From positions 1 through 61,068 of the IMG/VR virus record IMGVR_UViG_3300019487_000034: a stretch of DNA of 61,068 bases, one strand, 5' to 3'. This DNA comes from a virus. The notes beneath the pieces were generated by a model. It did not search any database and was not told the DNA's origin. It was given only the letters and a program-made list of their open reading frames with translations. This document shows positions 1 to 7,112 of this stretch, piece by piece. Position 1 is the stretch's first letter, and every line of letters starts with the position of its first letter. Both the position numbers and the translations under genes were made by a program.

Positions 1-90
1 CCCCGTTGGGGTTACCCCGAACGCCCCCCCCCCCCCCAAGCGGGGTCTGCGGGACCCCCCGGGGCCCCCGCCCCCCCCCCCCCCCGCCCG
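1..90. other. Low-complexity left end (C/G runs)
   Basis: Long runs of C with short G tracts, unlike the balanced sequence that begins near base 90. A matching poly-C tract closes the right end of the window. No gene or clear structure is visible. A sequencing or assembly artefact at the molecule ends is more likely than a biological terminus. Confidence 0.6.
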
Positions 91-191
91 GTTTATTCTG
101 CAGCTCGTTGGTCCAGCTATACTGGACCCACAGGCGATAACGTAAACCGTACTAAACTTGTTATAACTGGTGTCACCTATTCTGTGTACAA

Positions 192-218
192 GTGTCTCCT
201 CGAAGACACAACTCGAGG
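192..218 (+). other. Candidate H-type pseudoknot
   Basis: GTGTCT (192-197) pairs with AGACAC (204-209), closing a six-base loop CCTCGA. That whole loop is complementary to TCGAGG at 213-218, three bases downstream. The two helices are mutually exclusive as simple hairpins but compatible as a compact pseudoknot. Loop 1 would be zero bases unless one pair is lost, so the geometry is tight. Confidence 0.35.
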
Positions 219-252
219 GATCATAATCATTAATAGCTAGCTGCATTGCGTA

Positions 253-270
253 GAAATCATTCGTGATTTC
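253..270 (+). other. Hairpin with TTCG loop
   Basis: GAAATCA (253-259), loop TTCG, TGATTTC (264-270), a perfect 7-bp stem. The loop is closed by A-T rather than the usual C-G. No T run follows, so it is not a classical terminator. Confidence 0.4.
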
Positions 271-558
271 GAAGCTGGCACGGTGTCTGCAATAGCTATT
301 CTCGTTCGGCGAGGCAAACTGAGTGCAAGCCTCACGGGATACCAGGATACGGCCAGGGGCGCCGCAGGGACTAAGCCCAAGCCTATAAGATCCGGAGACC
401 GACGACCGAACTAACTGAAGCTGGGATCATGGGAATGTTCGCTTGCAGTCAAAGGATGCTGGTGCTCGGGACTACCGCCTGACAAGCGGCCGACGCTGGT
501 GCTGACTAGTTGCAATACAATGTAACGGCGATCTTCCGACCCATGATCCAAACCCGTA

Positions 559-572
559 TCTGCAATTGCAGA
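559..572. promoter_or_regulatory. 14-bp palindrome before first gene
   Basis: TCTGCAATTGCAGA is a perfect 14-bp palindrome, 37 bases upstream of the first likely start codon. Its position suits a repressor operator or a leader hairpin; no cognate regulator was identified. Confidence 0.35.
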
Positions 573-608
573 CTGACGAGCCGGAGTAACGGCGAAACGG
601 GGAATAAC

Positions 609-794
609 ATGAATATTGAGCAATACGTGGATGCGATTGGGCAATTCGTTGACCTATCGACACTGGACATGTCATCCGATGAGATCGACAATTATGCGGT
701 CGAAATGCTGGAAGCCGGATATTCCGCCGAGGAAGCGGCTGCAGGCTTATGCCTGGAAAATATTCCGGATCAATTTCATTTGCAGGGGGAATAA
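609..794 (+). CDS. Small acidic phage protein, unknown
   Basis: A 61-residue acidic protein beginning MNIEQYVDAIGQF. An ATG at 609 is preferred over an in-frame ATG about 100 bases upstream, because the extra N-terminus reads like untranslated sequence and a purine-rich stretch (ACGGGGAA) precedes 609. It contains a region ending in EAAAGLCLE that looks helical. It is the first gene of the rightward operon, and its stop lies one base before the next start. No family recognised. Confidence 0.6.
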   Translation: MNIEQYVDAIGQFVDLSTLDMSSDEIDNYAVEMLEAGYSAEEAAAGLCLENIPDQFHLQGE

Positions 795-795
795 T

Positions 796-951
796 ATGAT
801 TAAGTTTGGAAGTCACGTCTGGTTTATTCGGGAGCGGGCCGGACAGTACTGGTTGGTAGACGATAGTAATCCCGAACTGGCCCTGAAGTTGCAAGGTGTT
901 CACTGCCAGGCCGAGGCGGAACGCATGGCCTGGGTGTTGATAAACGGATAA
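796..951 (+). CDS. Small unknown protein
   Basis: A 51-residue protein, MIKFGSHVWFIRERAG onward, with many aromatic and charged residues. A GGGGGA ribosome-binding site sits seven bases before the ATG at 796, and the gene follows the previous stop by one base, suggesting translational coupling. No family recognised. Confidence 0.6.
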   Translation: MIKFGSHVWFIRERAGQYWLVDDSNPELALKLQGVHCQAEAERMAWVLING

Positions 952-968
952 TAAACTAGGAGCATCAA

Positions 969-1211
969 ATGCGAGTCTTCAATCAAGCGGGCGATACGGT
1001 TAACATTACGGTCGGCGGGCGTTACTCCGATGATATACAGATCAATTCGGCCGAATTCGAGATGCATCCGGAGCTGGATGTCCCGGACACCGATATTGAG
1101 TGGATTCTCGAGAATCACGCTGATGAGATCTACCAGGAATGGCTCGAGAATCGGATTGATGAGGCAGAATTGGCTTGCGAGTTGCGTCGAGATGCGGAGA
1201 TGGGACTATGA
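969..1211 (+). CDS. Small acidic unknown protein
   Basis: An 80-residue, strongly acidic protein rich in Asp, Glu and Ile. AGGAG precedes the ATG at 969 with good spacing. The C-terminal half (EWLENRIDEAELACELRRD) is probably helical. The stop overlaps the next start as ATGA. A DNA-mimic or inhibitor role is possible for such an acidic early protein, but nothing specific supports it. Confidence 0.65.
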   Translation: MRVFNQAGDTVNITVGGRYSDDIQINSAEFEMHPELDVPDTDIEWILENHADEIYQEWLENRIDEAELACELRRDAEMGL

Positions 1212-1492
1212 GTCACAAGTTAACACCGACCCGACCGGGTCCAGAATTCAGTCACAAGCTGACACTTCACCAGGTCATGAAATTGGGTCTCGAGGTGTGG
1301 GTAATACGATATAACAATCGGGACGTATACCAGTATCTATCGGAGCGTATTGCCCGGACTAGGTTCGAACGTCTCCGCATGGAATTGGAAAGGGGACTGC
1401 ATGCGTCCACGGACCCAGAACGGAGCCAACATGCGGCCCATCCGGTGGGCCCCGAAGGGAGACATCATGTATCTGCTCGCCGATCAGTCTAG
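1208..1492 (+). CDS. Unknown basic protein
   Basis: A 94-residue basic protein starting MSHKLTPTRPGPEF at an ATG that overlaps the previous stop (ATGA). Residues 1-65 read like a normal protein (VMKLGLEVWVIRYNNRDVYQ). The last 30 (HASTDPERSQHAAHPVGPEG) are low complexity and lie across the start region of the following gene, so the reading frame may be extended by chance or by an indel. Confidence 0.5.
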   Translation: MSHKLTPTRPGPEFSHKLTLHQVMKLGLEVWVIRYNNRDVYQYLSERIARTRFERLRMELERGLHASTDPERSQHAAHPVGPEGRHHVSARRSV

Positions 1493-2243
1493 TAATGCGA
1501 AACTGTCGAAGAATCTCGGTATCACGGCCAAATGGCAGACCTCGATTCTATACCTGTCCCCCGCCGATAGCAGCGATCTGACAGATAGCTCCGGCGGTCC
1601 GGTTAACCTCTGTCCGGCGGCGAGTCCCGGTTGCCGTGCGGCATGCCTCAATACGGCCGGACGTGGTGCCATGAGTAGCGTGCAGCTCGGGCGTCTCCGC
1701 AAGACGAAACTTCTGGTCCAAGACCCGATCGAATTTAACCGGCAACTATCTGCGGACCTCGAGACGCTTGTCAATCGTCAGCGTAGAACGGGAGTGAGGC
1801 AGGCAGTCCGTCTAAACGGAACGTCCGATATCGCATGGGAATTCCATTCCATTGTCCGGAACGGAACGGAGTTCGACGGAGTCCCCCAGGCATTCCCCGA
1901 ACTTCTCTTCTACGATTACACCAAGTTGCCGAATAGGATAATCGACTTCGCTACTCCCGAGGATTCCTGGTTTCCGAGTAACTACCATCTAACATTCAGT
2001 CGGTCCGAAGTTAACGACGTGATAGTCCGGCGATTGCTCAAGTATAGCACAGTCACGGTCGCAGTTGTATTCTCCGGAACACAGTTGCCTACTGAATGGA
2101 ACGGCCGGCCGGTGATCGACGGGACACAGCATGATATGAGATTCCTGGACCCGGCCGGTGTAATTGTGGGCCTGTTGGCTAAGGGCAAGGCGAAACGTGA
2201 TGACTCAGGATTTACTATCCAATTAACGGAGGGAGCGGCATGA
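1467..2243 (+). CDS. Gp88-family protein
   Basis: A 258-residue protein resembling the phage gene product 88 family first named in mycobacteriophages (family knowledge). The hallmark is a Cys-containing signature near residues 47-66: NLCPAASPGCRAACLNTAGR, with Cys49, Cys56 and Cys60. It probably binds a metal or iron-sulfur cluster, and its activity is unknown. The ATG at 1467 is chosen because AAGGGAG lies five to six bases upstream; in-frame ATGs at 1401 and 1431 would lengthen it and deepen the overlap with the preceding gene. The stop overlaps the next start. Confidence 0.75.
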   Translation: MYLLADQSSNAKLSKNLGITAKWQTSILYLSPADSSDLTDSSGGPVNLCPAASPGCRAACLNTAGRGAMSSVQLGRLRKTKLLVQDPIEFNRQLSADLETLVNRQRRTGVRQAVRLNGTSDIAWEFHSIVRNGTEFDGVPQAFPELLFYDYTKLPNRIIDFATPEDSWFPSNYHLTFSRSEVNDVIVRRLLKYSTVTVAVVFSGTQLPTEWNGRPVIDGTQHDMRFLDPAGVIVGLLAKGKAKRDDSGFTIQLTEGAA

Positions 2244-2482
2244 GTAAGTGCCAGCGTTGCGGAGGCAAGGCCAAGTTATATTCAATCTCGGCGAAATGTT
2301 CGGACCTATACTCACATGAGCATATCGGAGGCAAGAGCTACGATGGCTACGTGCCCGATTGGATCGGCGAATACGGTGATTATGTGCGATTCACTATCTG
2401 TCGACACTGTGGCCAGGTCCAGGGGGAATGGCCTGAACTGGACAGTTCAATTAACAAGTTCAAATCAGGAAAGGCGAGTTAA
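2240..2482 (+). CDS. Zinc-ribbon protein
   Basis: An 80-residue protein with two CxxC pairs, CQRC at residues 4-7 and CRHC at about 54-57, the arrangement of a zinc ribbon or rubredoxin-like knuckle. The start overlaps the previous stop (ATGA). Small proteins of this type are common in phage early regions and often bind nucleic acid or host proteins. No precise role can be assigned. Confidence 0.65.
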   Translation: MSKCQRCGGKAKLYSISAKCSDLYSHEHIGGKSYDGYVPDWIGEYGDYVRFTICRHCGQVQGEWPELDSSINKFKSGKAS

Positions 2483-2484
2483 CC

Positions 2485-2577
2485 ATGGACGAATACCTAC
2501 TATTCTATATTCCAGTCCTAATAGGACTAGGACTGGCAATCCTAGTACTACTAACCGTAGACGATGGGAGGGATTGA
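2485..2577 (+). CDS. 30-residue single-pass membrane peptide
   Basis: MDEYLLFYIPVLIGLGLAI and onward to DDGRD encodes one hydrophobic helix of about 20 residues with acidic ends. It fills the gap between two clear genes, two bases after the upstream stop and one base before the next start. AGGAAAGG lies some 12 bases upstream. Its gap-filling position and clean membrane profile support it. Confidence 0.5.
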   Translation: MDEYLLFYIPVLIGLGLAILVLLTVDDGRD

Positions 2578-2578
2578 T

Positions 2579-2851
2579 ATGTCTGTGATAATGTCAGTCA
2601 CGTTCGGGCATCGCCCGGTGACACAGATCGAGTTGGTATTAACACGGGACACTGAGCGGTATACCGTATCCGTGAATGATTCGGAGGGACTCCTGCACCT
2701 GACGGAATTCCCGTTCGATGACACGATTGAGTTACTGGATGCAAACGAACAGGCACTGGAATGGTTCGACACTGTGCATGAGGCTATCACACAGTACGTA
2801 GATCAATCTGGTAGCCAAGCGATTCGCAATCTGGTGAATACACTGCAGTAA
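2579..2851 (+). CDS. Unknown protein
   Basis: A 90-residue acidic protein, starting MSVIMSVTFGHRPVTQ at 2579 behind GGGAGG. It alternates beta-like segments with a C-terminal helix (IRNLVNTLQ). No recognised domain. It lies 12 bases before the methyltransferase-like gene. Confidence 0.65.
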   Translation: MSVIMSVTFGHRPVTQIELVLTRDTERYTVSVNDSEGLLHLTEFPFDDTIELLDANEQALEWFDTVHEAITQYVDQSGSQAIRNLVNTLQ

Positions 2852-2863
2852 CGGAGGTACGCC

Positions 2864-3535
2864 ATGGCCATCTATAACGACGGACTTCCCAAGGAACATT
2901 GCCGCAAGATCATACTGGATCGAATGAGTGAACGTCTGTCATCCGCATTTACACTGCCCTCCGAGTCACTGACGTTCGAGCAGAGACTGACTGAGTTGAA
3001 CCCGAATATCCGGCTAGTTGGTGCTGAATGGGACACAGGCGTGTGGTCTAGGGCACAGGAGAAGGCCAACCGCTGGCGACTGCCAATCTCCATAATGCGG
3101 GGTGAGGATCTCAACGTACTCAAGTCAGCGGAACAGCAGCAATTCCAATTGATGTGGCTAGACTGGTGTGGATCATTGACTTCTAATCGTATTGATTACA
3201 TGAGACGCATAGCGAGGGGATTACATTCCTGTCAATACCTAGCCGTTACTATTCTGGCAGCTCGAGAGCCTGCGGGTAATCTTCCCGAAGCGTATGCCAG
3301 GGACCGAGCTTCCTGGATCACGACGCAGCTGCGGAGTGCAGCGACCCGTAGGGATCGGCACTGTCACCCATTGCACATAGTGCGTTATCATTCTCATGTC
3401 GGAGACTATGTCTCATCACCAATGTTATTCATGCTATTCCAATTTCATGAATCGAAGTATCCGGTCCTCGATATTTCTGATTTTACTCGGGTTGAACATT
3501 TAGTGTCCACAGGTAGACGTTTGGTTGCAGCGTAA
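2864..3535 (+). CDS. Rossmann-like, methyltransferase-resembling protein
   Basis: A 223-residue protein with a strong site (GGAGG) before the ATG. Its pattern resembles a class I SAM-dependent methyltransferase core: LVGAEWD at 51-57 matches the acidic end of strand 2, GEDLN at 80-84 a motif III-like turn, MWLDWCG at 97-103 the catalytic strand-4 loop, and YLAVTILAARE strand 5. No clear glycine-rich motif I is visible, so SAM binding is uncertain. Similar proteins without assigned activity occur in many phages. Confidence 0.55.
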   Translation: MAIYNDGLPKEHCRKIILDRMSERLSSAFTLPSESLTFEQRLTELNPNIRLVGAEWDTGVWSRAQEKANRWRLPISIMRGEDLNVLKSAEQQQFQLMWLDWCGSLTSNRIDYMRRIARGLHSCQYLAVTILAAREPAGNLPEAYARDRASWITTQLRSAATRRDRHCHPLHIVRYHSHVGDYVSSPMLFMLFQFHESKYPVLDISDFTRVEHLVSTGRRLVAA

Positions 3536-3585
3536 TATTCGAACAGTACCGACGTGTATGCAAATAACAAGAAGGAGAACACATC

Positions 3586-4323
3586 GTGAGTCAGAATCTC
3601 AGCTCAGTCAGCATCAGTGAGTACGCCGATCGTGCATTGGCATCAGTCTCGGGACGCTATCGCCCAGTGGACACCGAGTCACTAGTGCAGAAGATCATTA
3701 AGGACATTGGCCTGGGTGCGACGGTCGAAGCTGTATCCGGGAGGGGCTCGAAGAGTACCAAGCATGCAGTAGTACTGACACTGCCGAACCCCGTGAGTCT
3801 TGCCGGAACCCAGTGCTACCCCCGGATCTATGTCCGGAACTCATACGATGGGGAGTCGGCACTGACCGTACGTGTCGGCTTCTATAGGCTCATCTGCACC
3901 AATGGCATGATGATTGGCACGGATCACTTCAATGGCCGCATCGTACACTTGCAGTCTGGTGTCCAGCAGTTGGCACAGTTGCGGAGTAGCATTGTCGCTG
4001 CTGTCCAGTGGTGCACGGTCGAGCTGCCCAAGCTTGCGGACAGATTGAATTCGGTGCTCCTCACACCGGTACAAATTAGCACCGTACTGGCGAGGATCGG
4101 AGCATCGAAGCGGTTAGCCGAGCGGGTCAGCACTCGAGTGCAGTTCCCGTGGGTTGCGGTTCGCACCGAGGATCGCCAGGTCGATGGTCAATTGACAGCG
4201 TGGAACGTGTGGAATATTATCAATGAGCAGCAGCGAATCCTCTCACGGTCGCAGCTCCGTCAATTGGAAGTCAATGCCCGGCTACTGGATGCAGTCGAGG
4301 CAGTAGTTCAGCAAGCCGCATAG
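3586..4323 (+). CDS. DUF932-family protein
   Basis: A 245-residue protein started by GTG at 3586 behind AAGGAG (3572-3577). Residues 78-111, including RIYVRNSYDG and GFYRLICTNGMMIG, match the conserved core of DUF932 phage and plasmid proteins (family knowledge). Their function is unknown and they are usually found near replication genes. A candidate promoter (4192-4220) lies inside its 3' part. Confidence 0.7.
   Translation: MSQNLSSVSISEYADRALASVSGRYRPVDTESLVQKIIKDIGLGATVEAVSGRGSKSTKHAVVLTLPNPVSLAGTQCYPRIYVRNSYDGESALTVRVGFYRLICTNGMMIGTDHFNGRIVHLQSGVQQLAQLRSSIVAAVQWCTVELPKLADRLNSVLLTPVQISTVLARIGASKRLAERVSTRVQFPWVAVRTEDRQVDGQLTAWNVWNIINEQQRILSRSQLRQLEVNARLLDAVEAVVQQAA
4192..4220 (+). promoter_or_regulatory. 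Candidate rightward promoter
   Basis: TTGACA (4192-4197), 17-base spacer, TATTAT (4215-4220), inside the DUF932 gene. It matches the sigma70 consensus in 11 of 12 positions and could boost the genes from 4405 onward. Confidence 0.45.
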
Positions 4324-4362
4324 CCCTCTGCAATTGCTGCTGCAATCATGCCTCGGTCAACC

Positions 4363-4380
4363 GATCCCATGGAAGGGATC
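4363..4380 (+). other. Hairpin between genes
   Basis: GATCCC, loop ATGGAA, GGGATC forms a 6-bp stem in the 81-base gap between the DUF932 gene and the next start. No T run follows. It may trim or stabilise the transcript. Confidence 0.35.
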
Positions 4381-4404
4381 CCGCCTACAACGAGGAAGAG
4401 TAAC

Positions 4405-4578
4405 ATGACCAGTCCCGAACTGGCACTCGCCATAATTGCCGCACGCAAGTGGCGGAATGGACACCTAATCGAGCTGGACCTCAAGGGTCTGCGGGATCAA
4501 CCGATAGATCGAGAGTTGGATTCGGATTGTACACCCGAACAATGGGAGAGACTGAATAATGATTCAACAATTCGTTGA
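4405..4578 (+). CDS. Small unknown protein
   Basis: A 57-residue protein, MTSPELALAIIAARKWRNG onward. The ATG at 4405 follows GAGGAAGAG; an in-frame ATG at 4348 would add a Pro/Thr-rich tail that crosses a hairpin. The stop overlaps the next gene by 20 bases. Confidence 0.55.
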   Translation: MTSPELALAIIAARKWRNGHLIELDLKGLRDQPIDRELDSDCTPEQWERLNNDSTIR

Positions 4579-4960
4579 TCGCTTCATGGGCTCACGGGAT
4601 ATGCTGCGATCTAAGTGGGCATTGAAACATGTAGATTCCTACAAAGAGCTAGTAACAGACGTCGTCCAGATCCTCCATGATCCGGAGGAGTATGAGTCCA
4701 TTGATCCGAATAGAGTGCATCTCATCGACGATGGTGACTATCAGGGAACGCTGTTGTTTGTGATTGCTGCTGGAGGATACCAGCCGAGTACCTACTGGTA
4801 CGTGAAGGTCAGTTACGGTAGTTGCAGCGGATGTGATACACTGGAAGGAATCCGTGGGTACTATGAGCTTCCTCCCACCGAGGAACAATTAGATCAATAC
4901 CTAACCCTAGCCCTGCATGTGGTGCAGGGATTGAAAGGAATGAACAATGAGGAAGAATAA
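4559..4960 (+). CDS. Conserved phage hypothetical protein
   Basis: A 133-residue acidic protein. The segment YWYVKVSYGSCSGCDTLEGI, about residues 79-98, recalls a recurring uncharacterised phage family with a CSGCD motif. A helical C-terminus follows. It overlaps both neighbours, as expected in this compact operon. Function unknown. Confidence 0.6.
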   Translation: MIQQFVDRFMGSRDMLRSKWALKHVDSYKELVTDVVQILHDPEEYESIDPNRVHLIDDGDYQGTLLFVIAAGGYQPSTYWYVKVSYGSCSGCDTLEGIRGYYELPPTEEQLDQYLTLALHVVQGLKGMNNEEE

Positions 4961-5168
4961 TATTCGAGTGACACGTCCGGATCAGGCACGTGCCGAAGCG
5001 GCAGCCAAACGCCGGGCCAAGCGAAAGCAAGTGCGCACGGCCCTCCTCGCCCCGTATCGCAAGCTCCTGGTAGCTCGAGATGAGCAGATCTCCAAGCTCA
5101 TCACTGAGGTACAGGAGTTGTCGTCGGAGAATCAGAAGCTTCGACTTCCGGTGACGGAGGGCAAGTGA
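4947..5168 (+). CDS. Small basic coiled-coil protein
   Basis: A 73-residue protein. The first 35 residues are very rich in Arg, Lys and Ala, and residues 40-68 form a heptad-like helix (ISKLITEVQELSSENQKLRL). Such proteins often bind nucleic acid as dimers. It overlaps the upstream gene by 14 bases and the next start as GTGA. Confidence 0.6.
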   Translation: MRKNNIRVTRPDQARAEAAAKRRAKRKQVRTALLAPYRKLLVARDEQISKLITEVQELSSENQKLRLPVTEGK

Positions 5169-5476
5169 GTCACACACCACCACCTCCGAAACCCCCGGTT
5201 TACAAGACGTATGCCGAACGTGCCGCAGCGGAGAAGAAGATACGGGATGAGAGTAACCGGAAGACTCATCAGGAGTACCGGCTACCTCCAGTACCGGCGC
5301 TCGGTAAGACACGACGACATGACCCGAAGGATCCGGTCCCGAGTGCGGGTGGTATTCCAACGAGGGACATGGAGCCAATCAAGCTTCCACTGCGGAAGCG
5401 TGAGGATCGGGGTAAGTTTGCGGATATCATATCCATTAATCGGAAGGAGGGAAGAGGAGATGGACAACAGGATTGA
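5165..5476 (+). CDS. Proline-rich basic protein, unknown
   Basis: A 103-residue protein starting with GTG at 5165, overlapping the previous stop, behind GGAGGGCAA. The N-terminus is Pro-rich (HTPPPPKPPVY), the rest is charged and probably largely disordered. No domain recognised. Confidence 0.55.
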   Translation: MSHTPPPPKPPVYKTYAERAAAEKKIRDESNRKTHQEYRLPPVPALGKTRRHDPKDPVPSAGGIPTRDMEPIKLPLRKREDRGKFADIISINRKEGRGDGQQD

Positions 5477-5726
5477 GACTGAATCACTTGCCGATTGGAT
5501 TGGCGGTCGCAGTAACCGCCCCCGCTGGTCTGAGCCCGAGGGTATGACAGCCTGGGAATTACTGAAATGGTACCGTCAATGCTCGCAACGCCAGAGGATT
5601 CGACATGCTACCAGGATCCGTGAATTGTCCGAGCAGGTAATTCGTGAGTATCACGAAGTGGGATACGAGAAGGGTCGGATGGATCCCCTGTCCCTTATAC
5701 TCGGTCCAATGAGGGAGGCCAAATGA
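5460..5726 (+). CDS. Small unknown protein
   Basis: An 88-residue protein starting MDNRIETESLADWIGG. The ATG at 5460 lies behind GGAAGAGGAG, inside the end of the previous gene. It is Arg-rich and predicted helical in the centre. The stop overlaps the next start (ATGA). Confidence 0.6.
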   Translation: MDNRIETESLADWIGGRSNRPRWSEPEGMTAWELLKWYRQCSQRQRIRHATRIRELSEQVIREYHEVGYEKGRMDPLSLILGPMREAK

Positions 5727-6313
5727 TACCGTATTCGCCACATGTTTTGCTAGCGCTGGGATTATTGAATCCCCAATACGGGTTACTGGCCGAACCCACC
5801 CCACCCCTCTCAACTCACAAGTGTGGCATCTCACTGGCAGAGCATGCTGGACTATCTCCGCACGATGCGGAGATAGTCGTCGGGCAGATCGAGCTGCATT
5901 CGGTCTCCCAGGACGAGGAGTTTCTCCGAGTACTGTACGCATTAGCCTATGTTGAGAGTAGATTTCGGACGGACCGGAGGTCAAGTGCTGGGGCGGTGGG
6001 CATTCTCCAGGTAACCCTCGATGCAGCGAAGCACATCCATGTACTGCGCCGTACCGTTGGGTTGCGGGAGGTAGCTCCCACACTCAAGAGACTATCACAA
6101 GTTCCGATCAATGTCAACTACGGTTCTGCCTACCTGTGGCTGGCTCTGGAAGAGGCCGATGGGGACTACCTGGGTGCCCTCACTATGTACAATGGCGGCT
6201 ATCGGCAGTTGACTAATCTGCGACGAGGTGCTATTGTCACTCATGAGACTGCGCAGTACGTACTGCGAGTCATGACTCTGGCATTTACATGTGGTGTGAA
6301 GAGTCCAGGGTAA
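5723..6313 (+). CDS. Lytic transglycosylase (SLT/GH23-like)
   Basis: A 196-residue peptidoglycan-cleaving enzyme. LAYVESRF at 74-81 carries the catalytic Glu78, SAGAVGILQV at 88-97 is the GLMQ-type substrate motif, and NYGSAYLWLAL (132-142) with MYNGGY (155-160) are the usual downstream motifs. A hydrophobic N-terminal stretch (HVLLALGLL) may be a weak export signal. It sits in the early arm rather than with structural genes and directly precedes an exported ClpP-like protein, which suggests a periplasmic pair. Confidence 0.85.
   Translation: MIPYSPHVLLALGLLNPQYGLLAEPTPPLSTHKCGISLAEHAGLSPHDAEIVVGQIELHSVSQDEEFLRVLYALAYVESRFRTDRRSSAGAVGILQVTLDAAKHIHVLRRTVGLREVAPTLKRLSQVPINVNYGSAYLWLALEEADGDYLGALTMYNGGYRQLTNLRRGAIVTHETAQYVLRVMTLAFTCGVKSPG
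6209..6237 (+). promoter_or_regulatory. Candidate rightward promoter
   Basis: TTGACT (6209-6214), 17-base spacer, TATTGT (6232-6237), with TGC directly before the -10 (extended -10). It lies in the 3' end of the transglycosylase gene, about 100 bases before the ClpP-like start. Confidence 0.45.
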
Positions 6314-6335
6314 TAGCAATTCCACGGAGGTTTGG

Positions 6336-7112
6336 ATGATTAAGTTTCTTCTGGCATTGTTCACTTCGTTCTATGCGTGTACGGGACTGTCCGATTCCCT
6401 ATTCATCGGGGGAGGTACACCTGCGAAGGTGGTAAATGTTGATAATCATTTCCTCTATCTCGATGGGGTGATCACGGGTCAGACTATTGCTCCACTCCAA
6501 GAGGCACTCGAGAAGATCATCACCGCCGGTGGCAGTAAACGAGCAGTAACAATCCTCATCAATTCCCCGGGCGGTGGTGTCGTTGCCGGTATGTCCTTCA
6601 TTAATCGAATGCAGACTCTCCGTGCCCTGGGTACCGAGATTAACTGCTATGTGCTAGATGTTGCTGCCTCGATGGCATTTCAGATTCTCACTCAGTGTAC
6701 TACCCGGTATACTATGCCGACCTCCTTCCTCCTCTGGCACGGGGTTCGAATGGGAACGTATCAGCCCATTACGGCCGAACTGGCCCGGCAGATGGCAGCT
6801 GATCTCGAGCGCATGGACTTCATGGTAATGCGGCAGTTGGCTAGTACCCTCAGTATGAAGGATGATGATATCCGTAGTCACTTCCGCAATGAGACCCTGT
6901 GGTCCGGTGCCGGTCTACATTTCATAGACCCCTACTTCATTAGTATCGAGGATGCCTATCCAGAGTTGATGTCGAAGTTGGATACTGCTGTTCGCACCGA
7001 GGAGCCTATGTTCTTCCTACAATTGGATGGCATGATCTACATCTGGGAGAGTTGGGCTCGGAAGGCTGGTTTGATTCCAGCTATTCAACCTGGCATGGAG
7101 GGGGCACAGTGA
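6336..7112 (+). CDS. Exported ClpP/SppA-like serine protease
   Basis: A 258-residue protein of the ClpP/crotonase fold. ILINSPGGGVVAGM (73-86) is the oxyanion Gly-rich turn, DVAASMAF (108-115) supplies nucleophile Ser112, and MPTSFLLWHG (127-136) supplies His135. A canonical third residue is not obvious in the alignable C-terminal segment, where ERDT of ClpP corresponds roughly to RSHF. The N-terminus (MIKFLLALFTSFYAC) looks like a signal peptide, unusual for ClpP. GGAGG precedes the ATG. It may act in the periplasm with the neighbouring transglycosylase; a head maturation protease is unlikely this far from the capsid genes. Confidence 0.7.
   Translation: MIKFLLALFTSFYACTGLSDSLFIGGGTPAKVVNVDNHFLYLDGVITGQTIAPLQEALEKIITAGGSKRAVTILINSPGGGVVAGMSFINRMQTLRALGTEINCYVLDVAASMAFQILTQCTTRYTMPTSFLLWHGVRMGTYQPITAELARQMAADLERMDFMVMRQLASTLSMKDDDIRSHFRNETLWSGAGLHFIDPYFISIEDAYPELMSKLDTAVRTEEPMFFLQLDGMIYIWESWARKAGLIPAIQPGMEGAQ

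Larger units (their letters stand above)
91..608 (+). other. Non-coding structured leader of the rightward arm
   Basis: About 520 bases without a convincing gene on either strand. They hold a series of inverted repeats: 110-128 (7-bp stem, loop CTATA), 192-218 (nested hairpin and possible pseudoknot), 253-270 (7-bp stem, loop TTCG), 311-333 (5-bp stem) and a 14-bp perfect palindrome at 559-572. No convincing TTGACA/TATAAT pair was found; TACAAT at 516-521 is the best -10-like hexamer and lacks a good -35. This is where early promoters, operators or an origin would be expected, but none is proven. Confidence 0.5.

Noticed and set aside
1-90. Poly-C/G left end as a biological telomere or hairpin end
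   Set aside because: Runs are irregular and mirrored by poly-C at the right end; no matching repeat joins the two ends. Artefact is more likely.
1484-1774. Minus-strand frames antisense to the Gp88-like gene
   Set aside because: They mirror the codon structure of the real gene and lack start signals; the same applies to most antisense frames in both arms.
5650-5670. Extra copy of the ACGAAGTG loop at 5650
   Set aside because: It lies in mid-coding sequence, lacks the GA...GA ends and has no first hairpin.
6361-6376. Reverse complement of GAACGAAGTGA near 6363
   Set aside because: On the opposite strand within the ClpP-like coding sequence and without a partner hairpin; likely chance.
6336-7112. 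ClpP-like gene as head maturation protease
   Set aside because: It lies more than 40 kb from the capsid and scaffold genes, on the other strand, and has an export signal.
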